64,000 bases of DNA. Source: Gentiana macrophylla. Its lineage: Eukaryota; Streptophyta; Magnoliopsida; Gentianales; Gentianaceae. The notes under the pieces were generated by a model, which was given only the letters and a program-made list of their open reading frames with translations, did no database searches and had not been told where the DNA came from. The translations under genes and the position numbers were made by a program. Shown piece after piece: positions 11,009 to 20,902 of the stretch; the stretch's first letter is position 1, and each line of letters opens with the position of its first letter. The DNA lies in contig JAOBSW010001097.1 in the NCBI GenBank assembly GCA_026214975.1, positions 32,660 through 96,659 of the forward strand, read 5' to 3'.

Positions 11009-12363
11009 GTGAGTGGTTTACAGTTTATTAAATTTGGTTAATTTTGTTGAAACCCAGAAGAAAAATTGAAAATTGATGTATAATTATGTGAATTTCGTGT
11101 TTTATGTTCGATTGGAATTCAATAGTGTTATAGGGTTTAGGGTTTAGATTCGAATTCTTGTATTGTATGATTATATGTATGATGAAGTGCTTAGAATTCG
11201 AAAGGATATGTATGATGCTTAGAATTCAAATGGATATGTTTGAACATCAATAATATGTATTGTTAAGCTATTATTAGCCTAGGGTTTATGGTTTATTGAT
11301 GTTCATGTAAAATTCAAAAATTCATGTATAATTTAGAGAATTTCATGTTTCATGTTCATTAGTGTGTTATTTTATTGTTGGATTGGAATTCAATTCGTGT
11401 ATGGTATGATTAAATGTATGATGAGTTTCTTTGAAGTAAATTTATTTGTTTATTGGTATTCATGTAAATTTCAATACGTGACAATATGTATGATAGTGTT
11501 ATAATTTTTTATTTGAATAATGTAGTGTAATTTATGATAGTGTAATGTATGATAGTATGATAGTAGTATTGCTAATGACTTAATTTTGACCATGAGTAGG
11601 ACTGATCCCGGGGAGATAAATGCCTTTAGTATAAATGCCACTAGTATTGTATTCTTTAGTTAATTTTGAAACTGATTAGTATAAATGCCTTTAGTATAAA
11701 TGCCCGTAGTATTATATGCCTTAGTTAACTTTGAAAAGTGTAATATGACAAATTAATGTTGTTTGAAATTACAAGAACAAAAATCTCGAACTGAATTCCT
11801 TGGTACGCCTCGGCCAGATGAGGTTCTTAGAATTGCATGCTTTCCCTAGGGTGTTTTCGATTCTTTCTGATCCGCTGTGTCATGCCTAATCCTCAGGCTT
11901 TGTATTGGGGCTCCTGGTAGGTAGTTCGTAGAAAATTTCATTAGGTCTGCTCAATAGAGCATCTTTTCCGGTCCCCAGCAGCCTGGTAAATCCTCAGCCG
12001 GAAGTGAGGCACCCGTTAGATTGAAAATATAAGTTCTGTTCAGCTGGCTCCGTCCGGCATCTGTTCTCCTTCGTCATCATCAAGTATTGTATGACATTGG
12101 TAAAAACACTATTCTCTTCTTCTCTCACCCTCCCCTCTAACGTTACAACAGAACACAACAAAAAACAATGACATTCCGGTTATAACATATTATATATTCA
12201 TTGTTTATATATTATTCTATATTCATATTTCCACTGTATACTGATGTAAATTTATAATTCTTTCACAGATAACAACATAGTGTCCGTTAATTTTGAATTC
12301 GGTGGGGAGTGGATATACAACGAAGGAAGCGGCAGATGGTCTTATAGAAAAGGAAAATTTTAT
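11009..12363. other. Mostly non-coding, with a short minisatellite
   Basis: AT-rich sequence without a convincing gene. Around 11617-11745 a ~35-base unit built on TAGTATAAATGCC(T/A)TTAGTAT recurs about four times, mixed with TTAGTTAATTTTGAAA. 11820-12110 is more GC-balanced and could contain exon debris, but no frame is long enough to name. Confidence 0.4.
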
Positions 12364-13047
12364 TTGATTCAAGCAAGATGAACGTTGGACCTCACACTAT
12401 AAATAGAGGACTTGGCATCAAGAATCAGAAGACAACAACACGGAATTAACGAGATTACAAGCATTTTTGTTCACAAATCTAGTTCATCTGAATTGTTATT
12501 TGCGCTCAACAAGATCACATCTAGATTTCTTTAAGTGTTCAAGCTTCATCGATCAAATCTAGATTTCGACACTTAGAAAAACCACAAGAAAGAATCAATT
12601 TATTGATTCTCAGCCCAACTTTGATTTCTAATCAAATGTTTAGACTGTGAAGCAATCCGGTTTAGGATTTGCAAGGATAGTTGTCATTAGCAGTCAGGTA
12701 GACTGTGTTAGTGGTGGTAGCTGGAGAAGAGACAATAGCAACCCTCTAAGGACCAGTGCTCAAGAAGTTGAAGAGCAGCAATCCTACCTGTTATTTAGTT
12801 GTTTAGATAGTGAAGGTAGGGATTAGTCAATGACTATCATATAGAAATTTTTGTAACAGCTTATCTCAAAGAGTTCTAGTGGAATTTTCCTCCTACATCA
12901 TAGAGGAAGAGTGGATTGACAGGATTACACCACCTGGAACCACTATAATTCTTTCTCTACTTACTTTACTCATTTACATTCTGTTATTTACTTATACACC
13001 ATTTACTTATACATTTTGTTACTTACTTTACTTATACATTCTGTTAT
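12364..13047 (+). repeat. Fragment of the element C (Sirevirus-like) LTR
   Basis: This segment matches 29152-29780 in the 3' LTR of element C, from ATTCAAGCAAGAT and GTTGGACCTCACACTAT through CACCTGGAAC-ACTATAATTCTT to CTGTTATTTACTTA. It lacks the first ~840 bases and the CCAACA end of the LTR, so it is a truncated piece and not a solo LTR. The sequence after it resumes the flank seen in the segmental duplication (AAACATAATATTTATATTTTAC). Confidence 0.8.
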
Positions 13048-13750
13048 TTACTTAAAAACATAATATTTATATTTTACATGTACGTTCACATGTGTTTTTT
13101 CATTTTTTATTAGTCTTTGATCACCAAATCATATTCTTAATTAGCTATTTTACAAAAGATAATATATCATAATTCTTATCTTGCATAATTCTAAGCTAGA
13201 CACTAGCTTCTAGACGTGTCGTACAAATTCTGATTGGTCGAATGACTTCTTGAATTCTGATTAGTCCGATGACATAATCAAATGGCAAAAATTAATTTAT
13301 GGTTAATTTCATAATGAAATTTTGTCCAAAAAACTAATAGTAGCATTTCAACCGAACCGAGCTCAAGCTCGAGCCGGACAGACGGCGGAGGCGCCGCGCG
13401 TCTGGAATTATCTAAGTCCTCCCTCCTGCACAAATATGCTTTGCCCCTTGGGGAACATCCATATGTCTCACTAGCAATTAAATATGGAGCTCAAGTCTCC
13501 CATCTTTCCAATGTGGGAGAGTTTGAGTTGATCACACTTTCAACTCCTCTCCCACACAAGTTTTACACCAACTTTACGTATTAATTTCTCATTCATCCGA
13601 TATCCAAATCGAGCGATTCCAAAACAAAACATCATCTACTCTGTGAGTAGTATTCTTAGACGTAATAATCTCCTGCCTAATCTCACCGGAGCGTATCCGA
13701 AATTTACGCTAAAGTTGACTGTTTCAACACATGTTTCAAGCTCCCATTTC
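13048..13750. other. Intergenic and likely 5' flank of the knottin-like gene
   Basis: The first ~80 bases are a third copy of a piece of the duplicated flank (also at about 8910 and 15160). A GC-rich patch (13360-13400) and an inverted CCCATC...GATGGG-like block near 13500 follow. An exon 1 for the downstream gene should lie here, but I cannot fix its limits. Confidence 0.4.
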
Positions 13751-13802
13751 ATGGCTTTGGCTTATATCTCCAACATATCATAATCTTTAAATATAGTTGC
13801 AG

Positions 13803-14065
13803 CTGAAGGTGAAAGTGGGGAGAAGAAACTACGAGGGTCACATATTGGGGCAAAAAGTGTTGGAAAAGAATTCACTATATTCATGAACAGGAAGCTCTTC
13901 GATGACGACGAAGGTGGGGATGATGATGGTAATGATGAATGCAGTGGCGGATTTTGCTGGGGGCCGAAGGATTTCACATCCTGCGATAACACCGGTTCAA
14001 CTGTTTGCAGATGCATTACATTAGATGATGGTGAGAGTAATCAATGCAAATACAAATCGGCCTAA
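13803..14065 (+). CDS. Knottin-like small cysteine-rich peptide (last exon; 5' end uncertain)
   Basis: The frame is open from a possible acceptor (TAGTTGCAG) to TAA at 14063. It encodes an acidic linker (LFDDDEGGDDDGNDE) followed by a six-cysteine module spaced C-x4-C-x8-C-x7-C-x1-C-x10-C. A C-x-C between cysteines IV and V is typical of plant inhibitor-cystine-knot peptides. The overall spacing is closest to albumin-1-type peptides, some of which are insecticidal, but all loops are one to three residues longer; the family call is inference. Such genes usually have a signal-peptide exon and one intron. An in-frame ATG at 13751 is separated from this exon by a TAA at 13781, so either exon 1 lies farther upstream or the gene is broken at its signal peptide. 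The product would be secreted. Confidence 0.5.
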
Positions 14066-14471
14066 GAATGAGCTCAAGACCACTCGTTCAATAACCGGGT
14101 TCAATTGCAAATGAAACCCCGTTATGGAATGTGAAGGCTTTTTTCATAAATTTTTTTATTGTAATCTCAGTTTGTGTGCCTTGCGTGTTTTTTTTCCGTG
14201 TTTTTTTTTATTACAATTTCCTAATGTCACATGCTGCAAATGTAAAATCACATCACTTGAATCTGATTTACTTTGGGTTGGTGTTGCATTCTTAATAATA
14301 AAAATAACATTTCTAATAGTTTACATAGGGTCACTTTCAATGAGGATTATTGATTTGCATGTATGTTGCAAAATTAGACACGATTAGTTTCCTTCCTATG
14401 AAATTTGATTGGATAATGCTATTTTCATAAATATTCAGACCGTGACATACACCAAATTCGAAGCAAAAGCG

Positions 14472-14502
<31 letters not shown>

Positions 14503-15386
14503 AATAAATCGAGTTTCATAAAGTTAAGAGATCAAGTTTATTGAAATGATTGAATACACACCAATTCTATAACAAGAAGTAATACCATGTATTTTTACAT
14601 TATCGATGATAACAATGTAGTACCGTGGTTGATGGCCGGTTCAAATTTTAATTTAAAAGCATAATTCACGAGGACTTAAATGAACATCTTACCCTCTTTT
14701 TTTTCCACACATGTCATATCCTGGCATTCTCCTTACATCAGTTACGTGTCAGAACATAGTCCCGCCTCCTTAAAACGTACTAGTGGCAAACCCAGTGTGG
14801 AAACATCTTACGCATCATTTTCCAATAATAAAGCATGTTCTTGGTTGTTAAGCATATATATCAAACGGCTGCACATAATGTACTTTGTACTCTTTAATAA
14901 TGCCATGAGTACGTAAAAAATAATTCAATTATTAAGTCAAATGGTTTTAATTAATGTAACGCTAAACGCGTATGATACAGAAAATCAGTTTGATCATATC
15001 AAATGATTTGGTTACAAAAAAAAAACACGTTAAAGATTTATATAATAATGATCTAACTATGTTAAAATGATCTTGTAATAATTCATAAGAATTAAAAAGA
15101 AAATTTGACGGTGGATGAGTGGCTATCCGAGATTGCCCAACAAACAAAATTGTAAAAAACATAATATTTATATTTTACACATAGGATCACATGTGTTTTT
15201 TCAATTTTTATTGGTCTTTGATCACCTAATCATATTTGATTCATGATCATAGTAAATTTGTTATAGAATAATCACCCACGCGCATCCCTAGGAAAATTAA
15301 ATAACACTTATTTTCAAATAGCAAGCCCACTAACACTATGATCAAACCACTCTTCTCTTATGGATTAGCATCCAACTTTATTGATA
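13982..15386 (+). repeat. Segmental duplication, copy 2
   Basis: This is the partner of 7747-9150. The similarity starts within the knottin-like gene only because LARD copy 1 cuts the other copy there, so the duplication probably began further upstream. Poly-A (14471-14502) differs strongly in length between copies. No second gene is seen after 14065. Confidence 0.85.
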
Positions 15387-15868
15387 TTATAGGAAAAGGT
15401 CGTAGAGGACGGGTTTACATCTTATTTGTGTAAAAACGACAAGTAAATAACACACTGATTGTAAAGGACAAAAAGTAATGTATATCCAAAAATACCCTTT
15501 ATTAGTATTTTCCTAATTCTTTCCCACGATTTAAATCCAGTTAATTATCGAAATATTGGCTTCAACAAAACCTTCCCAGACCCAAAAATCCGCCTCATTC
15601 CTCCATTATCCCTAAATCTAGAAACCCTAGCCTCCATCCTCTTCTCTGCAAATCCCATCTTCCCCCTTTCGTATTAACTGCAAATCCCTTCGAAATCCTC
15701 CGTTTTATTGCGAATCATTTCTGCACCAGAAAATCCGGCTGCCATCTCTTCTCCTACCTTTCTAATAATCATCGTTCATTGAATGCTCGATCTTGTGTTG
15801 TCTTGCACACGTTTCTCTTGCAAAATAATCCGATTCCGACGAGGAAGAATTGGAGTGACAGAGAGAAG
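15387..15868 (+). promoter_or_regulatory. Probable promoter and 5'UTR of the gene starting at 15869
   Basis: The stretch contains AAACCCTAG (about 15624-15632), a telo-box common in promoters of plant translation and housekeeping genes. It is followed by a long C/T-rich leader typical of plant 5'UTRs. No TATA box is obvious. Confidence 0.4.
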
Positions 15869-15901
15869 ATGGCAAAAGGCATTGAGAAAAGCGAGAAGCG
15901 A
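15869..15901 (+). CDS. First coding exon of an unidentified nuclear gene (partial)
   Basis: ATG starts an 11-codon exon, MAKGIEKSEKR, ending exactly at a strong donor (CGA/GTAAGTG). The telo-box and pyrimidine-rich leader upstream support a real plant gene start. The T-rich sequence after it looks like an intron. A possible later exon ends at 16322 (GGCCCGCAG/GTACC) and in one frame reads KATEFVAVGSHLELSYGPQ. I cannot name the family. The gene appears to be cut off by element C at about 16560, so it is probably truncated here. Confidence 0.4.
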
Positions 15902-16560
15902 GTAAGTGTAAATTTTTTCCTATCTGACCAAAAATCGTGAATTGTGTTGTTTAATTCCTTCTGATCTGATTTTTTTTTTTACTATCCTTATGAGCATATT
16001 AAATTGGGTTTTTCGCCTGGGAAGTATTGCGAATTTTCTTGAATTGTGTTTGATTTTGAATCGAATTTTCATATCAATGATTGGATTTGCAAATGTTACC
16101 ATTCTTGAATGATTATGCAATTTGCAGAGATGCAGAGAAAATCATTCTTTAATTTTGACTAATAGAAGTTTCCATTTGATAATTGTTTAGGTCAAAGTGG
16201 GTTAAGCAGTTTATTCAGCTGGTAGTTTGTTTAACCATTCTTGTATGCCGAACATTCACTACATAAAAGCGACAGAGTTTGTTGCCGTGGGATCCCACCT
16301 TGAGTTGTCATATGGCCCGCAGGTACCAAATTGTTCACTAATATGGGTTCTTATTTTCAAATTTTGAAGTTTTATGTGATGTTGCTTTTTCTTCAAAATT
16401 TTATAGGGACTAATAATGCTTTGCTGAATTTTCAGTTTCCAATTACGCTTGTATATGCATGGTTAAAATGCTGGTTTTGGTTACTCTATTTAAGTGTGTT
16501 CAGTGTGTGAGATTACAACTTGTTTTGGGTGATACCTGTTGTGTGTATACCCCCCAAAAT
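15902..16560 (+). other. Intron-like sequence with a possible exon ending at 16322
   Basis: T-rich, stop-filled sequence with several acceptor- and donor-like sites. The stretch 16262-16322 is open and ends in CAG/GTACC. Beyond that I see nothing coding before the Sirevirus-like segment. Confidence 0.35.
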
Positions 16561-16764
16561 GTCAGATAGTACGAGCATCGGTTATACAAACCATCATGGA
16601 ATGTGAAAAGTTGTACAAAATCTATCGAAGATCGTGGGATCAAATCACCAACCATCCTCCTCTTTATATATCTAACCATTTTCATTTTCCCTCTTTACAA
16701 AGAAAAATCAAACCTTTTCCTCTCTCTCAAAAAGCCAGAAATTTTATCTTAGAAAATTTCAAGA

Positions 16765-17329
16765 AATGGCAGCTTCCAAAACAAACTCAAGAAGAAAGGT
16801 TAATCACCAAACCGGACTCTTTTTCGTGCAAAGAATTTGAAGAAATGTGCGGTAATACTCTTCTCTCTAGTTATATAAGTGAAAAGGTCGGAAGATTACA
16901 AGGTTTAAAGAACCTATTAGAAGCAGAATTGCAAAAGGCTTAGACTTGGAAGGTATACTGCAATTCTGGGAGATCAAGAAGATGTTGAAGAACTCTCTAT
17001 TAACAGGAATTCATGGATAGAACATTTTTATCAATGAACACAACATCAGGCAGCTATTTGGTTTCAAAGATCCTCTAGTGAAATCAATTGAGCTAGCATG
17101 TCTGCCACTCAAGCGTGATGCTTTTCTTCAGCAGATTTCAGCTTCAGAACAGCCAGCAGCATTTGATACGAGTCTTCCCAACCTCAAAACTGAATTCGGT
17201 ATCCTTAGCAGGTGGATCAACAAACATGCCATCGGACAACACAAAGGGTTAAGCAAGTTAACTGAAGATAGGATACACCTAATGAACGTCATATGGGATG
17301 AATTTGAGTTCAACTGGGCAGGATATATT
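16765..17329 (+). pseudogene. Element C env-position ORF, 5' part (decayed)
   Basis: An ATG at 16765 (MAASKTNSRRKVNHQ) is preceded by a TATA-like TTTATATATC at about 16660 and a pyrimidine-rich leader. Reading then needs frame changes near 16820 and 16940. Open pieces include ISEKVGRLQGLKNLLEAEL and, at 17078-17329, a frame ending FNWAGYI. The ORF is cut at 17329 by LARD copy 2 and resumes at 26209. In sireviruses an extra ORF between pol and the 3' LTR is called env-like; this matches only by position. No membrane segment or known domain is visible. Confidence 0.4.
17325..17329. repeat. Target-site duplication of LARD copy 2 (left)
   Basis: ATATT precedes the 5' LTR here and follows the 3' LTR at 26204-26208. 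This proves a simple insertion into element C. Confidence 0.9.
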
Positions 17330-18494
17330 TGTTGAAATAGTGTCCTAAACCCAATCGGGTTGGACCGGATCCGACGGGTCGGATCATTTCTACTATTTCT
17401 TTTATGATTATACATATATAATAAATGTCTTTTCTGTTGTCATATATTTGTTCTCTTAAAGAAACGGTTATGAATTGTTATATGATAACGTCCTTAGTAT
17501 TAAACTGTGGTAAAGAAACCATGATAGGTGATTATGGTTGATGAGATCTCTAATCACTTTAATAAGTTTGATACTTAAATGTCTTTAGATTGATGTACTA
17601 TTAAACAGGTCATTGATAGTACGTACAGACTAGCACATATTAGATGTCTTCTGTCGTTAAGGGCAGGGATAGATCTCGTCTATCGAAGTGTAGAGACACT
17701 TGGACTGTACGTGGGCGTGTATTAGAGAATGCGTACGTTAGACTGACCCATTTACACTGATAAGTGTCACACTATATGACGGTTGTGTAATTATCCTTAG
17801 GACCGGAGTCTAAATAGGATCACAGTGTGATTTGTCATGCTTTGACACTATTGAGGTTTCCACTAACCATAGGGCAATCATGCAGTAGTGATTAGGTATG
17901 ATACTGAAGCATGCGGAGTATACGTGTTAGGTAATCTATTAACCGCATACCCATGAATAGAGGTGAATATCCGAAAGAGCCTTCTTATAAGGAATATCTT
18001 ACTCTCATGAATCTTTGCAAAGTGGAAGTAAAAGAGTTACTTCTAGAGAGAATGCTATCCAGATTGTAAGATACGGTCGTCAATTCTTGACACTCGACGT
18101 ACGACCGTATGGATATTATTACAGTGATAGGATTCTATTAACAAGCTAACTGAGCACATGAAAGGTAGTAGTCATTGCGTATTGACTCTTTCAATGATTG
18201 GGGGTCATGGACATGTTGCTAGGCGCTATCCATGATCGTTAGAGGTAAATGACATTTTCGTAATTGCGCCTTATGTCTACGGCCAACATATTCAGAAGCC
18301 TATCGGGTCACACACATATGAACATCGAGTTGGATTAAAATGTGGTTATAGTTGATGACCAAGTAAGGAAAGTTTATCTTCTGCTATAAAGGTTATAGTC
18401 GTAAATTAATATGGTGGTATTTATTTATTATGATGAATAAATATAATACAAGATATTAATTATGTTGATTAATTAAATATATATATATATATAT

Positions 18495-18547
<53 letters not shown>

Positions 18548-19269
18548 CATACATATATATATATATACATGTGGCCAAACACTTGAATTTGGCTAATAAA
18601 TTGGCGCCATCTTTTGTGTATAGGATACATTTGGTTTGTGTAATTTAATTAATAAGATTACCATAATATTAATATTGGATATTAATAGATTTTGGAAAAA
18701 TAGATTTATGGTAATAAGATAAAGATAGTCAATATTAGATATTTGGAAATATTTAATATAAGATATTAAATTAAATGAGATAAATCAATCTATGGGATTT
18801 TCCTTATTTTACTAGTCAAAGGTTTTCATTCTCTCCACTCTACCCAAGACTTGTTCCCCAAGGATTTCGGGAATTCTTGGGGCGCCCCAATGCCTATAAA
18901 GGCAATGGGGGTGCTAATCTCTTGTATGCACCATTACTCCAAGAACTAATTGTTCTTATGAAAAAATAAGAGAGCTTATTAGAGAGAGATTATAGAGAGA
19001 GAAAAGATCGACCTAGCAGTCGAGTTTTTCTAGTAGCAATCCTTGGCGGGATTCCGGCGAGGAGCTAGTGGGGATTACTGGTAGAGGCCGGATGCTTGGA
19101 CGGCTCGCGCACATCTACTCCTACCGGACGATCAAAGCGTCGATCTTTTAGATCAACCAAGGTAATAGTACCATCCCTCTCTTGTATGTTTATTGTTTAA
19201 ACGGAGGCGATCCTAGATCGGGAAATCAAATTTTAAATTCCACTCCGCTGCTCAATTTATTTCCTAACA
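17330..19269 (+). repeat. 5' LTR of LARD copy 2
   Basis: Starts TGTTGAAATAGTG and ends TTTCCTAACA, followed by the PBS. The ~60-codon frame open in the 3' LTR is broken here by indels near 17930. Confidence 0.9.
18478..18566. repeat. AT microsatellite with ACAT interruptions
   Basis: AT-dinucleotide blocks separated by ACATACAT, at the position of the pure TA tract in LARD copy 1. It is much shorter in the 3' LTR (25497-25518). Confidence 0.9.
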
Positions 19270-19270
19270 G

Positions 19271-19282
19271 TGGTATCAGAGC
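19271..19282 (+). promoter_or_regulatory. Primer-binding site of LARD copy 2
   Basis: TGGTATCAGAGC one base after the LTR, complementary to the 3' end of plant initiator methionine tRNA. Confidence 0.9.
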
Positions 19283-20569
19283 GGTCTTCGAGCTTAAGCA
19301 ATAATCATCTTTTATTCGAGTAGTAATTTAGATCCAATAGATTAAAACATATATTATATTGATCTGTAATAGATACACGAAAAGAAAAAAGAAAGAAAAA
19401 AAAGGAAGGAGGAGGGCGCCGGCCTCCGGGCAGCCGGCGGCTGTCGGCACCACCGTCTCCCTCCGCTTCTTGTTTTGTTTTGTGCATCTTTATTTTTCAA
19501 TATGGTCAATGGTTGGTAATTACTCTTTTGTTTAGTTAATGTCATGTGACTAACCAATGGTTCAAATAGTTTGACCATTGGAAAGCCATGTGACATCACC
19601 CAATTTGTTGGAAGAAATATGATTTGGTTATGAACCAAATCTAGGGTATTCCAAATTTTTGGAATAGGTCTAGGCCTCTTCCAAAATATTTGATTTTGGA
19701 AAAGGCATAAGGACTTGGCCTTTTTCAAAATTATTTGATTTTTGGAAAAGGGCCAGGATGCCTTTAAATTTGGTTTGGACCAAACCAAATGCATCATTTT
19801 GATTAAGAATCAAAAGTAAAGAAACAAAAGAGACTCACTTGATTTTAATTTTATTTAAAATAGTTTTAAATTAGAAAATTAAAATTAAAATCGATTTATT
19901 ATTAATGGTTAATACTATTTCAATTAAAGCTATTAATTAATTAAACGTTGATTAATTAATTGATTGGATGCTTCATGACAAAAGTAGTTAAAATTTAATT
20001 TTATTTTTTCATAAGATATTGATTGTATGGATTAGATAGTAGATATAATTCAATTATGTGGACCCCGATTGATCATGGACTCTACCAATAGGATAGATGT
20101 GAATGGTTTATTTTTCTGTTGGATTTTATTGTTGTCCTAGGCCGTTATGAAAAAAGTGACCTAGTTTTATTTTTGCTTTATCCCATACCCGTTAGCTCGT
20201 CCAGTGTGCGGCAGGTGTAAAATTTAATAGTTAGATTTTATGTAATGATGCATTGAAGACAAAGACGAAGATCCAAAGAAGGAAAGAAAAATAAAAGATC
20301 CATGGAGATGGTGCATGTCAAAGATCCATTTATGGTTGCGGCTACCCTTAGTTGTGGCCCGCGGTTTCGTCAGTTTGTATTCCAAAACCGAACCTAGGAA
20401 AAGTCCATGATCATACCGGTTATATTGTGCGCGGAATGTTGTGTATGTTTTACTTTATATGATATTGTAGTAATATGCATGTAATAGATTAGACCGTAAT
20501 TAAATAAAATTAATTAAGTGAATTAATCTAAAAATAATAGTTACTCCCACAACAAAAATCAAGTTATAT
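19283..20569 (+). other. LARD copy 2 leader, no gene seen
   Basis: It includes a purine-rich tract and a GC-rich block (19400-19460, GCCGGC repeats), then AT-rich sequence. The antisense frame 19354-19797 is lysine- and phenylalanine-rich and not kept in copy 1, so it is not called. Confidence 0.5.
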
Positions 20570-20779
20570 TTGTCTCCCAATATTATAACCACGGTGAAGA
20601 GCCCTTGTTCGGAAACAACTGATCGGCCCTCGTCGGGAGTTGACCTACCTCGGGTATATCGTCGTTATCGAGATATGAACGTTATGAGATCTCATGAATA
20701 TTTGGGTTACGACTCGACTAAGAATCTTACGGTGATTGGCCCTCGTCAGGACTGTCTGATTTTAGAGACAAGGGGTTGA
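20570..20779 (+). other. Short ORF kept open in both LARD copies
   Basis: A 69-codon frame aligning without gaps to 3679-3882 in copy 1, sharing VDLPRVYR-YRDM and MRSHEYLGYDS. There is no recognised domain, so coding status is unproven. It overlaps the first two of the three GATCGGCCC motifs. Confidence 0.3.
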
Positions 20780-20902
20780 CTATCACATAAGATGTGAATT
20801 GTCAAAGAATTGACTAGTCAACCACCAAGAATCACATAGAGATGTGATTGGTAAAGTGTTGCCTACCTTTCGAATTATTCTGGTTGATCGGCCCTCGTCG
20901 GG
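20621..20902 (+). repeat. Three spaced copies of GATCGGCCCTCGTCGGG
   Basis: Copies lie at 20621, 20734 and 20886 (the middle one GATTGGCCCTCGTCAGG). Spacing matches copy 1 within one or two bases. Confidence 0.65.

Noticed and set aside
19271..19282. tRNA-like string as a tRNA gene
   Set aside because: It is only the 12-base primer-binding complement; no cloverleaf is present here or at the other PBS sites.
19354..19797. 147-codon minus-strand frame in LARD copy 2
   Set aside because: It is low-complexity, crosses the GC-rich leader and is not shared with copy 1.
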